Shown: positions 46,540 to 57,146 of the stretch, piece after piece
Layout of the letters: each line of letters opens with the position of its first letter
Position numbering within the stretch: the stretch's first letter is position 1
Assembly (NCBI RefSeq): GCF_905171765.1
Contig: NC_053391.1
Location: 690,983,175-691,047,174 of the forward strand
Length of the DNA: 64,000 nucleotides
Direction of reading: 5' to 3'
Origin: Bufo bufo
Taxonomy: Eukaryota > Chordata > Amphibia > Anura > Bufonidae
The notes under the pieces: generated by a model
What the model was told of the DNA's origin: nothing
The model's input: only the letters and a program-made list of their open reading frames with translations
Database searches by the model: none
Position numbers and translations under genes: made by a program

Positions 46540-47990
46540 GAAGGGATGGAATGTTATCTAAATAGATACCCTGATCAGCAAGCGGCAGACTTCATAAGGA
46601 GAGGTTTCACGTGGGGGTTTAGTATCCCGTCAACCCTGTTGCCGGTAGTCTCTGTTAGAAAAAATCTGCGCTCGGCGTTAGAGCACCCGGAGGTGGTGTC
46701 TGATAAATTGGCTAAGGAATTTGCGTTAGGGCGGATGGATGGGCCTTTTTCGGATCCACCGTTGGGTAACTTACGGGTTTCCGCGTTGGGGGTAGTGTCC
46801 AAGAAGGAGCCAAATAAATTTCAGCTCATTCACCATTTATCGTTCCCAAAAGGGGCGTCGGTCTATGAGGGTATAGATCCTGAGCTTTGTTAAGTGGTCT
46901 ATAGTTCCTTTGACGCGGCAGTGGCTTGGGTGCGAAAATTGGGTCCGGGGACCTTATTGGCAAAAACGGACATTGAGGCGGCGTCTCGTCTTATACCCGT
47001 TAACCCAGATAGTTTGCATTTGTTGGGTTGTTTTTGGGATGGTGGGTATTTTGTTGATAGGTGTTTGCCGATGGGCTGCTCGGTGTCGTGTGCATATTTC
47101 AAGGCGTTTTAGTTCCTTCCTGGAATGGGTGGTGGTGGATGTATCAGGGTGTTCTTCCATTATACATTACCTAGACGATTTTCTCTGTTTAGGTCCGGCG
47201 GGTTTGCCGGTTTGTTCTTTATTGTTGTCGACATTACAGACTGTTTTTAAGTCGTTTGGGGTGCCGCTAGCGTAAAGGAAGACGGTGGGTCTGACGACTG
47301 AGTTGAGTTTTTTAGGTATAGTCATAGATACAGTGAAAATGGAGTGACGGCTTCTGGAGGACAAGGTGAGGGATTTAAGCGACGTGGTGAAGAAAGCGTT
47401 GGGGTCACCAAAAAAAACGATTGAGGGATTTGCAATCCCTGTTGGGGATGTTGAATTTTGCTTGTCGGATTTTCCCGATGGGTCGAATTTTTTGTCGGAG
47501 GTTAGCGTCTGCCACGACGGGGGTGGTTGCTCCACATAATTTTATTAGGTTAGTTCGGGAATTGAAGGGCAACAAAGCGGTATGGGAGGGGTTTTTGAGG
47601 CAATTTAATGGCAGGGCGTTGGTTATGGGGGATACCGTTGACAGTTTTGATTTTGAGTTCTTTTCGGATGCAGGGTTGGGGTTGGTTTCGGGGTGTATTG
47701 GCATGGGCAGTGGTGTGCAGGTCAATGGCCGGAGTCTTCGGTTTTAAGGGGTTGGGTGTGGAATTTGGCTCTTCTAGAGCTCTTTCCGATAGTCTTGGCA
47801 GTCAAGCTATGGGGTGAGAAATTTGGAAATAGAAAGATTCGTTTTCATTGCGATAATGTGGGGGTGGTACAAGCAATCAATGGTTTGACTGCTTTATCTC
47901 CTCCAGTGGTTCGGTTATTACAACATTTGGTTTTGTTTATCGGTTAATGCTTTGATTGTGGCGGTTCATGTGCCTGGGGTTTCTAATAGC
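46540..47990 (+). pseudogene. Ngaro reverse transcriptase and RNase H
   Basis: RT: the N-terminal palm with LRVSALGVVSKKEPNKFQLI, LAKTDIEAASRLIPV, the LPMGCSVSCAYF turn and the catalytic HYLDDFLCLG. RNase H: FFSDAG and the FHCDNVGVVQAIN segment. The reading crosses phases: TAA at 46891-46893 (after GIDPELC), a frameshift near 47105 between the SCAYF and FSSFLEW blocks, and more before RNase H. This identifies the enzyme that would copy the element RNA. It is clearly non-functional here. Confidence 0.82.
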
Positions 47991-49980
47991 ATTGCATAGA
48001 GGATGCACTTTCTCGTTCGCAGTGGGAGCGGTTTCAGCAGCCTGCCCCAGAAGCAGATACAGAAGATTTGGTGTGTCCGGAGTCCCTGTGGGAGCTCTTG
48101 GAGGTACGGTAGAGGGTCTTTTGCGGGAATTGTTAAGTGCGGGTACTTGGGCAGCTTATGGTAAGGTGTGGCACAATTGGGAACAGTGGTGTGAGGAATT
48201 GGGAGTGAGGGTGGATGAAGGGAAAGTCCCGTTGTTATTATTTTTGGGGAATGCCAGAGAACAAGGTAGGTCGGTGGCGCAGCTGAATAGTTGTATGGCG
48301 GGTTTGGCTTTTGGTTTTAAATTACGGGGTTTGCCGGATGTTACTAAAACCTTCCTGGTTGGGCAAGTATCTAGGGGTTGGAAAAGGGGAAAGCGGGTGG
48401 AGGATTGAAGGAGGCCTGTGTCATTTGCACTGCTGTTACGGATTGGTTTTCAGGTGGGTTTGGTGTGCAGGTCAGCAAGCGAAGTGCAGTTGTTTCAGTT
48501 AGCGTTTTCACTGGCATTTTTAGGGGCGCTTAGATTGGGTGAGTTAGTGTGCAAAAATGTTCTGTGTGCGGGTGGTTTGTATGGACAGGATGTAGACCTT
48601 AAGGCTGCGTTCACACGGGCGAGATTTCCGCGCGGGTGCAATGCGGTAGGTGAACGCATTGCACCCGCACTGAATCTGGACCCATTCATTTCAATGGGGC
48701 TGTTCAGATGAGCGATGATTTTCACGCATCACTTATGCGTTGCGTGAAAATCGCAGCATGCTCTATATTCTGCGTTTTTCACGCAACGCAGGCCCCATAG
48801 AAGTGAATGGGGTTGCGTGAAAATCGCATGCATCCGCAAGCAAGTGCGGATGCGGTGCGATTTTCACGCACAGTTGCTAGGTGACTGTCTATACACTGTA
48901 TTATTTTCCCTTATAACATGGTTATAAGGGAAAATAATAGCATTCTGAATACAGAATGCTTAGTAGAAGGTCAATTGAGGGTTAAAAAATAAAAAAAATT
49001 AACTCACCTTGTCCTCTTGTTCGCGTAGTTCTCCCGGTCTTTAGTTCTTTAAAAAGATGAACTATGGGCTAAAGGACCTTTGATGACGTAAGATCACATG
49101 CTCCAATCACATGGTCCATCACCGCGGTGATGGACCATGTGATTGGAGCATGTGATCTTACGTCATCAAAGGTCCTTTAGCCCATAGTTCATCTTTTGAG
49201 AAGTAAAGAAGAGACCGGGAGAACTACGCGAACAAACGGAGAAGGTGAGTTAATTTTTATTTATTTTTTTAACCCTCAACTGATCACCTACTAAGCATTC
49301 TGTTTTCAGAATGCTATTATTTTCCCTTATAACCATGTTATAAGGGAAAATAATAACATCTACACAACACCGAACCCAAACCTGAACTTCTGTGAAGAAG
49401 TTCGGGTCTGGGTACCACAGTCGGTTTTTTATCACGCGCGTGCAAAACACATTGCACACGCACGATAAAAACTGAACAACGGAACGCAATCGCAGTCAAA
49501 ACTGACTGCAATTGCATTCCTACTCGCGCGGGTTTGCCGCAACACACCGGGACGCATCCGGAACTAATCCAGACACGCTCGTGTGAACCCAGCCTTATCC
49601 TGACAGGGTTGTGATACGGATTCAGGTATCTAAAACAGATATGGAGAGTAGAGGTTGCAGTGTTAGTTTATTTGCGGTTCCTGGGTGCTTGTTACAGTAT
49701 GTCCGGTTAGGTGTTTGCAGGGATACAGGAGGGGCACAAGTTCTATGGGTGGCCCCCTGCTTGGGCATGAAGATGGGTCGTTCTTGACGCGCTTCCAGTT
49801 CGTGGTGGTTTTTAAGAAGTGCTTACGAGCTTTGGGAATGGATTCAAGGGATTTTAACGGGTCATTCCTTCAGGATCGGTGCAGCAACGGAAGCAGCTAG
49901 GCTAGGTATGAGCGAATAAGTGATTAAAAGGATTGGTAGGTGGGAATCAGCCCGTTTCAAGTCATATGTTCGGTTAGGGT
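47990..49980 (+). pseudogene. Ngaro tyrosine recombinase, split by a MITE
   Basis: Core-binding domain from LLSAGTWAAYGKVWHNWEQW (about 48130), then the catalytic domain with the first Arg in LAFLGALRLGELV (about 48500-48545). A Harbinger MITE interrupts at 48602, and coding resumes at 49598. There the second box (equivalent to H-x-x-R, GHSFRIGAATEAA) is readable around 49858-49905, and the tail FKSYVR carries the nucleophile-type Tyr. Frameshifts and TAA stops interrupt it. It would integrate circular cDNA without target duplication. Confidence 0.75.
48603..49594. mobile_element. Harbinger MITE with central palindrome, copy B
   Basis: Ends GGCTGCGTTCACACGGGCG and the inverse GGCTGGGTTCACACGAGCG. 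TAA (48600-48602) lies on the left and TTA (49595-49597) on the right, so one flank has changed. The centre is a palindrome around 49120. Homologous to copy A at 40133-41186 along its length. Confidence 0.88.
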
Positions 49981-50039
49981 AATGGTAATCGTAAAGTGGT
50001 GTTGTTGTTTAATCTGGTTCTACTTTTGTGCTTCAGGAA

Positions 50040-50591
50040 GTTCCGCGGCGCTGGTTTGGATTCTAGGGCACTATAATCCAAACCAGCTCTGAGGGCGGAA
50101 GTGCAACCGAAGAGAGGGACGTCACGGTGATAAGGTGGCTCGGGTCCAGAGGTATGTTATGGGGTAGTGTCTTGCGGGAAGTGCATTGTTTGGCACGTTT
50201 AGATCGGCTCCCCGATATCTTAGTGTTACATGTCGGGGGAAATGACTTAGGAGTGCGGACGTGTAGGGAGCTGATCAGGGACGTAAAGTTTGATTTATTG
50301 CGTTTGTGGTCCCTTTTCCCGACTCTGATAACAGTGTGGTCGGATATAGTGCCTTGTAAAAGTTGGCAGGAGGCGTGATCGGTGAAGCGCATTAATAAGG
50401 CAAGGATAAAGTTAAACAGGGCAGTTGGGAGGTTCATGGCCAGGAACGGGGTGGTGGCTGTCAGGCATTCCGAGTTGGAGTCCGGTAGTGGTGGATTTTG
50501 GAGAGCTGATGGAGTGCACCTCAACGCAGTGGGTATCGACCTGTGGTCCCTGGGTCTGCAGGGAGGTATTGAGAGGGCGTTAAGGTTGTAG
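50040..50591 (+). pseudogene. Ngaro SGNH hydrolase
   Basis: GDSL/SGNH-type hydrolase: WILGH block I near 50058, VLHVGGNDLGVRT (block III, Gly-Asn) at about 50218, and DGVHLNAVGIDLWSL (block V, Asp-x-x-His) at about 50510-50555. The main frame 50127-50378 has a TGA at 50376 before KRINKARIKLNRAV, and block I reads GHYN where a Ser is expected, so the nucleophile is lost. Established in Ngaro elements; substrate unknown. Confidence 0.78.
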
Positions 50592-51029
50592 AGGAACGTG
50601 CAAGCTTGAGGGTAGTAGGGTTCAAGCTGCGCGTTGTTGGCGGTAGGAGGTCCTCAAAGCTGGTGGTTTGGGATGGTACTGGAGAATGTGAGGGCCTCAA
50701 TGGTGGGGCTGGACTATCATAGTTGGGCAATTGGTTGGTTCGGAGAGGTGTCCATCAGTTGGTGTCTCCGAGCTGGCGTTCTACAGCTGGAGGCAAAATA
50801 GAATTGCCATATTGGTTTTTCATGGATGCTAATTTTTGGGGCTTCTAGGACCTCCCTCGTCAGGGTTAATTTATTGTTATTTATGTTTTGTATTTATTAT
50901 TATTAATAAAACGGCTGCTGTGGCCGATTTAATCCGACTGGTGGCTCTGTGTGTGTTTTCTTTCGGGTGAGTTGGGAACATGGTGAAGTTAAGGGAATTA
51001 TGGAGGCCCTGAGAAAATAACCAATAACC
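50592..51029 (+). other. Ngaro 3' tail
   Basis: Non-coding; contains AATAAA (about 50905) in TATTATTATTAATAAAACGG. The right boundary near 51020-51030 is inferred from where old hAT coding resumes. Confidence 0.45.
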
Positions 51030-51529
51030 TAATCATGAGATGTTTGACTCGGTCTTCAACTTCATCTCAACTGAGGAGTCAGTGGGCTCCTCTGACACCA
51101 CACTTAGTTGGCATGGTCCAGGGACAAGCTCTGTGCCCTCACTGAACCTGCCTCTTTCCTTTGCTGCACCTTCTGCCAGGCAAGTAATTTATGCCACCGT
51201 CTCTGCTCCCCTTTTCAGCGAGGAAGATATTATTGAGGACAGTCAGCAGCTACTGCCCATACCAGAAGAGAGATCCACTGCTTCCTCCTGTAGGCATGCA
51301 AATAGTGACGATGACAGTCGCTTGGGAGCAGGTGTTGTGAGCAGTCAGGGATGCAGCAATGAGGCTGGTGAGGGTGACATACACTGTTTTGAACTTTTGA
51401 CTTTCAGGCTTCATATCTCACTATCCGCTACTTTCCACCATGAGACTACCATCATAGACAATTCATTCATAGACAATCATCTTGGCTATCTCAGACATAA
51501 ATTGGACTTGCAGCTTTTGAGCATATGAT
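51030..51529 (+). pseudogene. Old hAT fragment 3: acidic N-terminal coding region
   Basis: A 162-codon frame (51040-51528) rich in Ser/Asp/Glu (EEDIIEDSQQLLPIPEERST, SDDDSRLGAG) resembling the acidic region before the BED finger in the intact hAT copies. It is cut at 51530 by hAT copy 2. Family assignment is by composition and context, not motif. Confidence 0.4.
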
Positions 51530-51739
51530 TAGTGTTGAGTGGACCGGTTTATGTTCGAGTTCGGTTTGGGTCCCAGACTTAACCCCGAACCCCATTGAAG
51601 TCAATAGGGTCCCGAACTTTAGGGCTGAAAAAAGGCTGTAAAAAAATGTCACAGAAAGGGCAGGAGGGCTGAAAAATTATCCAAAATGGGGGTAAGAGTA
51701 GTACAATTGCCCTAGAAACAAATGTGGATAGGGAAATGA

Positions 51740-52301
51740 CTTAAAATAACAAAATAAATAAGGAAGTTGAGGAGGCTGTGTATGTGGCATCAATTCTGTG
51801 TGTGACCTTTAGCCATTTTTGGGGGTGCAGCCAGTATATTTCTCTACTCTGCCAATATAAGACATAATAATCTTGCAAACTGAGATGAAGAAAAAACCTT
51901 GTTGGTTTTTGTTTGGAGATATCGAGACGCTTGTGCAGGCACGCACCTGTGTGAACACGGATCAGCAGTGCCACCTGTGATTCTTTTGCTGTTGATAAGA
52001 CATAATAATCTTGAGCCAGGAGGTGGAGATCCGAGTGGAGGAGGAGCCGGACGTGGAGGTGTAGGTGGAAGATTCGGGGGAGGAAGCCAACAGTTTCTGT
52101 GTGTTTTTTTCCAGCTGCAGTTTTATGTCCTGGGTTAAAACTGCAGCTGCCATGCAAAGTTCATCGAGTGCAATGGAGGAAATTATGAAGCAGCTGGTGC
52201 AGGCCAACACGTAGCAACAACAGGCCATGGTGCAGCAGCAGAGATTACAGGCAGAGGATACAAAGAGACACAAAGAATTGTTTTGTGTCCAACAACAGGC
52301 C
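51740..52301. other. hAT copy 2 interior, Gln-rich open stretches
   Basis: Plus-strand reading shows EEIMKQLVQANT and QQQAMVQQQRLQAEDTKRHKEL in pieces with stops, continued after the Gypsy insertion by CAACAGGC/CATGACGCAGCAA repeats at 57730-57800. It may be a decayed captured coding repeat. I do not recognise a family. Confidence 0.35.
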
Positions 52302-52306
52302 ATGAC

Positions 52307-52902
52307 TGTCACGGATGGTGTACAGGAAACAATATGATACAAATAACAAACGATGACTAACTGGATCCACAACTAAGGAACAAAAAGGGAGACCCCTGCA
52401 ATCGACCTGCCGCTCTCCCTTATTGCTCAGCCTATGCGACCACTCTAAAGGTGAATGGGCGCATATCCACGTACCTCGGCTATCTTAACCTGAAGGCCCT
52501 ACAATAGTGAGGGGACACGACCACCGGCTCCCTACACAGACACGGAGGGAGTCAGGGTCACCTGGATCCAGACAACAGAAAATCATAAATACTAAAACAG
52601 CACTTATCTGCAGACGACTGTGAACTGCGAACTGGTAGCTGGAAGCTGGGAGCTGATCTGCAGACGACTGAACTGAGAACTGGTAGCTGGGAGCAAAAGA
52701 CAGCATGCACACTCAATCCAGGAAGTTGTATCAGCCACACCCAACTACCTTATGGGGGAGAATATAAAGGGAGGTAATGAGTCTGACTGCATGACAGCTG
52801 AGATAGCCTAACAAGGTGAGAAACAGAAACCAAAACAAAGAAACTCAAAGGGGAGGATCTGAACGACTCCTGTCAGAGCTTCTCAACTGTCTGGTTGTGA
52901 CA
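52307..52902 (-). repeat. Gypsy 3' LTR
   Basis: Reads TGTCACAACC...CCGTGACA on the minus strand. 596 bp; contains a TTAACCTGAAGGCCC block at about 52486-52500 that is absent from the other LTR. The gag-pol stop codon lies 58 bp inside it. Confidence 0.95.
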
Positions 52903-55900
52903 GTACCCCTCCCTCTAGGAGTGGACTCCGGACACTCAGGGCCCACCTTCTCAGGATGGGACCTATGGAAAGCCCTGATGAGGCGAGAGGCCTTAATGTC
53001 CGTCACTGGGAGCCACATCCTCTCCTCAGGACCATAACCCTCCCAATGAACGAGGTACTGGAGGGAACCGCGGACAAGACGAGAATCCACAATCCTAGAG
53101 ACCTGAAATTCAAGATTCCCATCAACCATAATCGGAGGAGGAGGCAAAGGTGAGGGTACAATAGGTTGAACATAAGGTTTCAATAAGGACTTATGGAAAA
53201 CATTATGGATCTTCCAAGTCTGAGGAAGATCAAGACGGTAGGCAACAGGATTGATGACAGACAGGATCTTATAAGGCCCAATAAACCTAGGACCCAACTT
53301 CCAGGAGGGAACCTTCAATTTGATATTCTTGGTAGACAGCCACACCAAATCACCAACATTCAGGTCCGGACCAGGCATACGTCTCTTATCCGCCACACGG
53401 CTATATCTCTCACTCATATTCTTTAGATTATCCTGAATCTTTTGCCAAATAGATGACAAAGACGAGGAGAATCTGTCCTCATCAGGCAAACCAGAAGAGC
53501 CCTCTCCAGAGAAAGTCCCAAACTGCGGATGAAACCCATATGCACCAAAAAATGGTGACTTATCAGAGGACTCCTGACGACGGTTATTTAAAGCAAACTC
53601 AGCAAGGGACAAAAAAGAACACCAATCCTCCTGATTCTCCGCCACAAAACAGCGCAGATATGTCTCCAGATTCTGATTGACACGCTCTGTCTGGCCATTC
53701 GACTGCGGATGGAAAGCAGAAGAGAATGACAAGCGGACCCCCAAGCGAGAACAGAAAGCCTTCCAGAATCTGGAAACAAACTGTGTGCCCCTATCAGAGA
53801 CTATGTCTGAAGGAATCCCATGCAATTTGACAATGTGGTCAACAAATGCCTGCGCCAGCGTCTTAGCATTGGGCAAACCGGGAAAAGGGATAAAGTGCAC
53901 CATTTTGCTAAAACGGTCCACCACCACCAGAATCACAGACTTCCCCGAGGAACGAGGCAAGTCCGTTATGAAATCCATGGACAGATGTGTCCAAGGACGG
54001 GAAGGAATGGGCAAAGGAAGGAGAGGACCTGATGGCCGTGAGTGAGGGACCTTGGCACGAGCGCAAGTCTCGCAAGCTGCCACAAAACCCTCAACCGACT
54101 TACGAAGCGCAGGCCACCAGAATCTCCGAGCAATGAGATCCAGTGTGGCTCTTGTCCCCGGGTGCCCAGCAAGGACCGTATCATGGTGTTCTTTAAAAAT
54201 CTTGTGTCTCAAAGCGAGAGGCACAAACAACCTCCCAGGAGGACAAAGATCAGGAGCTTCTGACTGGGCTGCCTGCACCTCTGCCTCCAATTCAGGAAAA
54301 AGAGCAGAGACCACCACACCTTCAGCTAAAATGGGACCCGGGTCTTCAAAATTCCCACCTCCCGGAAAACAACGTGACAGGGCATCTGCCTTCACATTCT
54401 TAACCCCAGGGCGGAACGTAACAACAAAGTTAAACCTTGAAAAGAACAAAGACCATCTGGCCTGTCTCGGGTTCAGACGCTTGGCTGACTCCAAGTAGGC
54501 CAGATTTTTATGGTCAGTAAACACGGTAATAGGGTGTCTGGCTCCCTCTAGCCAATGGCGCCATTCCTCAAAAGCCAACTTGATGGCCAACAATTCTCTA
54601 TCTCCCACATCATAATTTCTCTCTGCGGAGGAGAGCTTCTTTGAGAAAAAGGCACACGGTTGCCACTTGGCAGGAGAGGAACCCTGAGACAAGACCGCAC
54701 CCACCCCTACCTCAGAAGCATCAACCTCAACTATGAAGGGTAAGGAAACATCAGGTTGTACTAGGATGGGAGCGGAAGCAAAACTCTCCTTGATATTAGA
54801 AAAGGCCTTACGCGCCTCTACCGACCAGGAAGAAAAATCTACCCCCTTTCTGGTCATATCCGTGAGTGGTTTAACAACAGAGGAATAATTCAAAATAAAT
54901 TTCCTGTAATAATTAGCAAAGCCCAAAAAACGCATCAGCGCCTTCTGATTCTCAGGAAGCTCCCACTCAAGCACAGCGCGGACCTTCTCGGGGTCCATGC
55001 GAAAACCAGAAGCGGAGACAAGAAACCCCAGAAATTGGATCTCTGGAACCGCAAACACACATTTTTCCAGTTTCGCGTATAATTTATTCTCCCGCAGGAT
55101 GAGTAAGACCTGACATAAGTGTTCCTTATGAGTCTTGAAATCAGGAGAAAAAATCAAAATGTCATCCAAATACACTAATACAAATTTTCCCATTAAATGA
55201 TAAAAAATGCTGTTGACGAAATGTTGAAAAACGGCTGGGGCATTCATCAAACCAAAAGGCATAACTAAATTCTCAAAATGGCCCTCAGGGGTATTGAAAG
55301 CCGTCTTCCATTCGTCTCCTTCTCTGACCCTAACCAGGTTGTATGCCCCTCTTAGATCTAATTTGGAAAAGACTTTCGCCCCAACAACCTGGTTAAACAA
55401 ATCTGGGATTAAAGGAAGCGGATACGGATCACGAATAGTGATACTGTTCAGCTCCCTGAAATCCAGACAAGGTCTTAAAGAACCATCTTTTTTCTTAACA
55501 AAGAAAAAACCAGCGGCAACAGGTGACTTTGAGGGTCGTATGTGTCCTTTTCTCAGACTCTCAGAGATATAAGCACGCATCGCGACTCTCTCAGGTTGGG
55601 AAAGATTGTATAAACGAGATTTAGGCAGCTTGGCGCCTGGGATGAGATCAATAGGGCAATCATACTCCCTGTGCGGAGGTAAATCCTGAACTCCACTCTC
55701 AGAGAAAACATCCAAAAATTCAGAGAGGAAAGGTGGTACGGTTTTAGTAGAAACCTCAGAAATAGATGTTATGAGGCAATTTTCTCTGCAAAAGTCACTC
55801 CAACCATTTATTTGCCTCGCTGGCCAATCAATGGTGGGGTTATGTTTAGTGAGCCAGGGTAGCCCCAACACTAGAGGAGTAGGCAAACCGCTAAGGACGA

Positions 55901-57119
55901 AACATGACACATCCTCAACATGAGTATCATTCACAATTAAACGGATATTGTGAACTATGCCCTTTAATGATTTCTGAGAAAGTGGAGCTGAATCAATAGA
56001 AAAAACAGGAATATTTTTTCGCAAAGTGCATACCTGGAAACCATGAGTTATTGCAAATTGGTTATCAATGAGGTTGACAGCTGCTCCACTATCCACAAAA
56101 ATCTCACAAAAAATGCTCTTGCTCTCTAGCGCCACCCTAGCAGGCAGGACAAAACGGGAACTACAAGCAAAAGACAATTCTTCAATTTCCGCCTCAACCC
56201 TGCCAATAGTAACAGACGGAATATTCTTAAAAGATTTCTTCCTTTTTGTCTCTTTATTACTTCCAGAAAACTGCCTGAATCTCCTAGAGGGACAAACATT
56301 TGCCAGATGATTTATACCTCCACAACAAGAGCAAACCCTGCCCTGCGGGCTGAATCCTCTATTATCAGAGGCAATCAACCCCAGCTGCATGGGCTCCTGC
56401 TCAGAAGGGGCTGACAGCGACTGAGACCCCTGTGCACAGAATGACACCGGTGCACTGTCCCGGGACTGAGCATGACAAGAAGGAGAAATCTCTCCTCTTT
56501 CTCTAAGACGCCTGTCAATACGAACAGCCTGAGACATAGCAGAATCCAAGGAGGTAGGTCTTTCATGAAAGGCAAATGCATCTTTTAATCCCTCAGAAAG
56601 ACCATAGCAGAATTGACCTCGGAGTGCAGCATCATTCCAACCCGTATCTGCTGCCCATCTCCGAAATTCTGAGCAGTATATCTCTGCGGATTGTTTACCC
56701 TGGCATAACAGACGTAGTCTAGACTCAGCCAGAGCAATACGATCCGGATCATCATATATCTGACCCAGGGCTAAAAAGAATTCATCCACTGAACGGAGGG
56801 GTTGTGCCCCCTCCGGCAGCGAAAAGGCCCAGGACTGAGCATTACCCCTGAGCAGCGATATAATGATGCCCACCCTTCGTTCTTCATCACCGGAAGAATG
56901 GGGAAGAAGGCGAAAATGGAGTTTGCAAGCCTCCCTAAAACGTACAAAATTCTCACTAACCCCGGAAAACGTATCCGGGAGCGAAATCTTAGGCTCAGCA
57001 CAAACTCCATGAACGCAAGCTGAACCGGTCACTTGAAACTGAGAAAAAGTCTTACGGAGATCAGCTACCTCCAATGAAAGACCCTGGAAGCGTTCAGCCA
57101 AAAGTGTAACCGGATCCAT
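52845..57119 (-). CDS. Gypsy Gag-Pol polyprotein, single frame, 1424 aa
   Basis: The start is chosen at ATG 57119 (MDPVTLLAERF), 28 bp inside the LTR boundary; the open frame runs further upstream into the LTR. Domains: Gag to ~300 with a CCHC knuckle (C263, C266, H271, C276); protease with DSGA at 343; RT to ~700 with YLDD at 650-653; RNase H with Asp 800 and Asp 869; integrase with an HHCC zinc region (~979-1019) and catalytic Asp 1049, Asp 1109, Glu 1145; chromodomain ~1335-1385 (SRIVDSRLVRGSLQYLVHW). No stop or frameshift and all catalytic residues are present, so it may be competent. Unlike sushi-type elements with separate gag and pol, both are fused here. It encodes the particle, cDNA synthesis and nuclear integration guided by the chromodomain. 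Confidence 0.96.
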   Translation of the reverse strand: MDPVTLLAERFQGLSLEVADLRKTFSQFQVTGSACVHGVCAEPKISLPDTFSGVSENFVRFREACKLHFRLLPHSSGDEERRVGIIISLLRGNAQSWAFSLPEGAQPLRSVDEFFLALGQIYDDPDRIALAESRLRLLCQGKQSAEIYCSEFRRWAADTGWNDAALRGQFCYGLSEGLKDAFAFHERPTSLDSAMSQAVRIDRRLRERGEISPSCHAQSRDSAPVSFCAQGSQSLSAPSEQEPMQLGLIASDNRGFSPQGRVCSCCGGINHLANVCPSRRFRQFSGSNKETKRKKSFKNIPSVTIGRVEAEIEELSFACSSRFVLPARVALESKSIFCEIFVDSGAAVNLIDNQFAITHGFQVCTLRKNIPVFSIDSAPLSQKSLKGIVHNIRLIVNDTHVEDVSCFVLSGLPTPLVLGLPWLTKHNPTIDWPARQINGWSDFCRENCLITSISEVSTKTVPPFLSEFLDVFSESGVQDLPPHREYDCPIDLIPGAKLPKSRLYNLSQPERVAMRAYISESLRKGHIRPSKSPVAAGFFFVKKKDGSLRPCLDFRELNSITIRDPYPLPLIPDLFNQVVGAKVFSKLDLRGAYNLVRVREGDEWKTAFNTPEGHFENLVMPFGLMNAPAVFQHFVNSIFYHLMGKFVLVYLDDILIFSPDFKTHKEHLCQVLLILRENKLYAKLEKCVFAVPEIQFLGFLVSASGFRMDPEKVRAVLEWELPENQKALMRFLGFANYYRKFILNYSSVVKPLTDMTRKGVDFSSWSVEARKAFSNIKESFASAPILVQPDVSLPFIVEVDASEVGVGAVLSQGSSPAKWQPCAFFSKKLSSAERNYDVGDRELLAIKLAFEEWRHWLEGARHPITVFTDHKNLAYLESAKRLNPRQARWSLFFSRFNFVVTFRPGVKNVKADALSRCFPGGGNFEDPGPILAEGVVVSALFPELEAEVQAAQSEAPDLCPPGRLFVPLALRHKIFKEHHDTVLAGHPGTRATLDLIARRFWWPALRKSVEGFVAACETCARAKVPHSRPSGPLLPLPIPSRPWTHLSMDFITDLPRSSGKSVILVVVDRFSKMVHFIPFPGLPNAKTLAQAFVDHIVKLHGIPSDIVSDRGTQFVSRFWKAFCSRLGVRLSFSSAFHPQSNGQTERVNQNLETYLRCFVAENQEDWCSFLSLAEFALNNRRQESSDKSPFFGAYGFHPQFGTFSGEGSSGLPDEDRFSSSLSSIWQKIQDNLKNMSERYSRVADKRRMPGPDLNVGDLVWLSTKNIKLKVPSWKLGPRFIGPYKILSVINPVAYRLDLPQTWKIHNVFHKSLLKPYVQPIVPSPLPPPPIMVDGNLEFQVSRIVDSRLVRGSLQYLVHWEGYGPEERMWLPVTDIKASRLIRAFHRSHPEKVGPECPESTPRGRGTVTTRQLRSSDRSRSDPPL
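52903..52921 (-). promoter_or_regulatory. Gypsy polypurine tract
   Basis: On the minus strand, AGAGGGAGGGG lies directly before the 3' LTR and would prime plus-strand DNA. It lies inside the gag-pol frame. Confidence 0.75.
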
Positions 57120-57146
57120 GCTTGAGACGGTTTTGGTGGCTGATAA

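Larger units (their letters stand above)
43917..51020 (+). mobile_element. Ngaro-type tyrosine-recombinase retrotransposon
   Basis: Order gag-like ORF1, CCCH-type finger, RT with YLDD, RNase H, tyrosine recombinase, SGNH hydrolase, then an AATAAA-bearing tail near 50905. RT plus tyrosine recombinase and no integrase places it in the DIRS/Ngaro group; the SGNH hydrolase is the vertebrate Ngaro hallmark. It has several stops and frameshifts and two insertions (44857-46006 and 48603-49594). The termini are approximate; I did not resolve its split direct repeats. Confidence 0.8.

Noticed and set aside
51040..51528. Host protein exon with acidic domain
   Set aside because: Composition and position match the acidic N-terminal region of hAT transposases, and both flanks are transposon borders.
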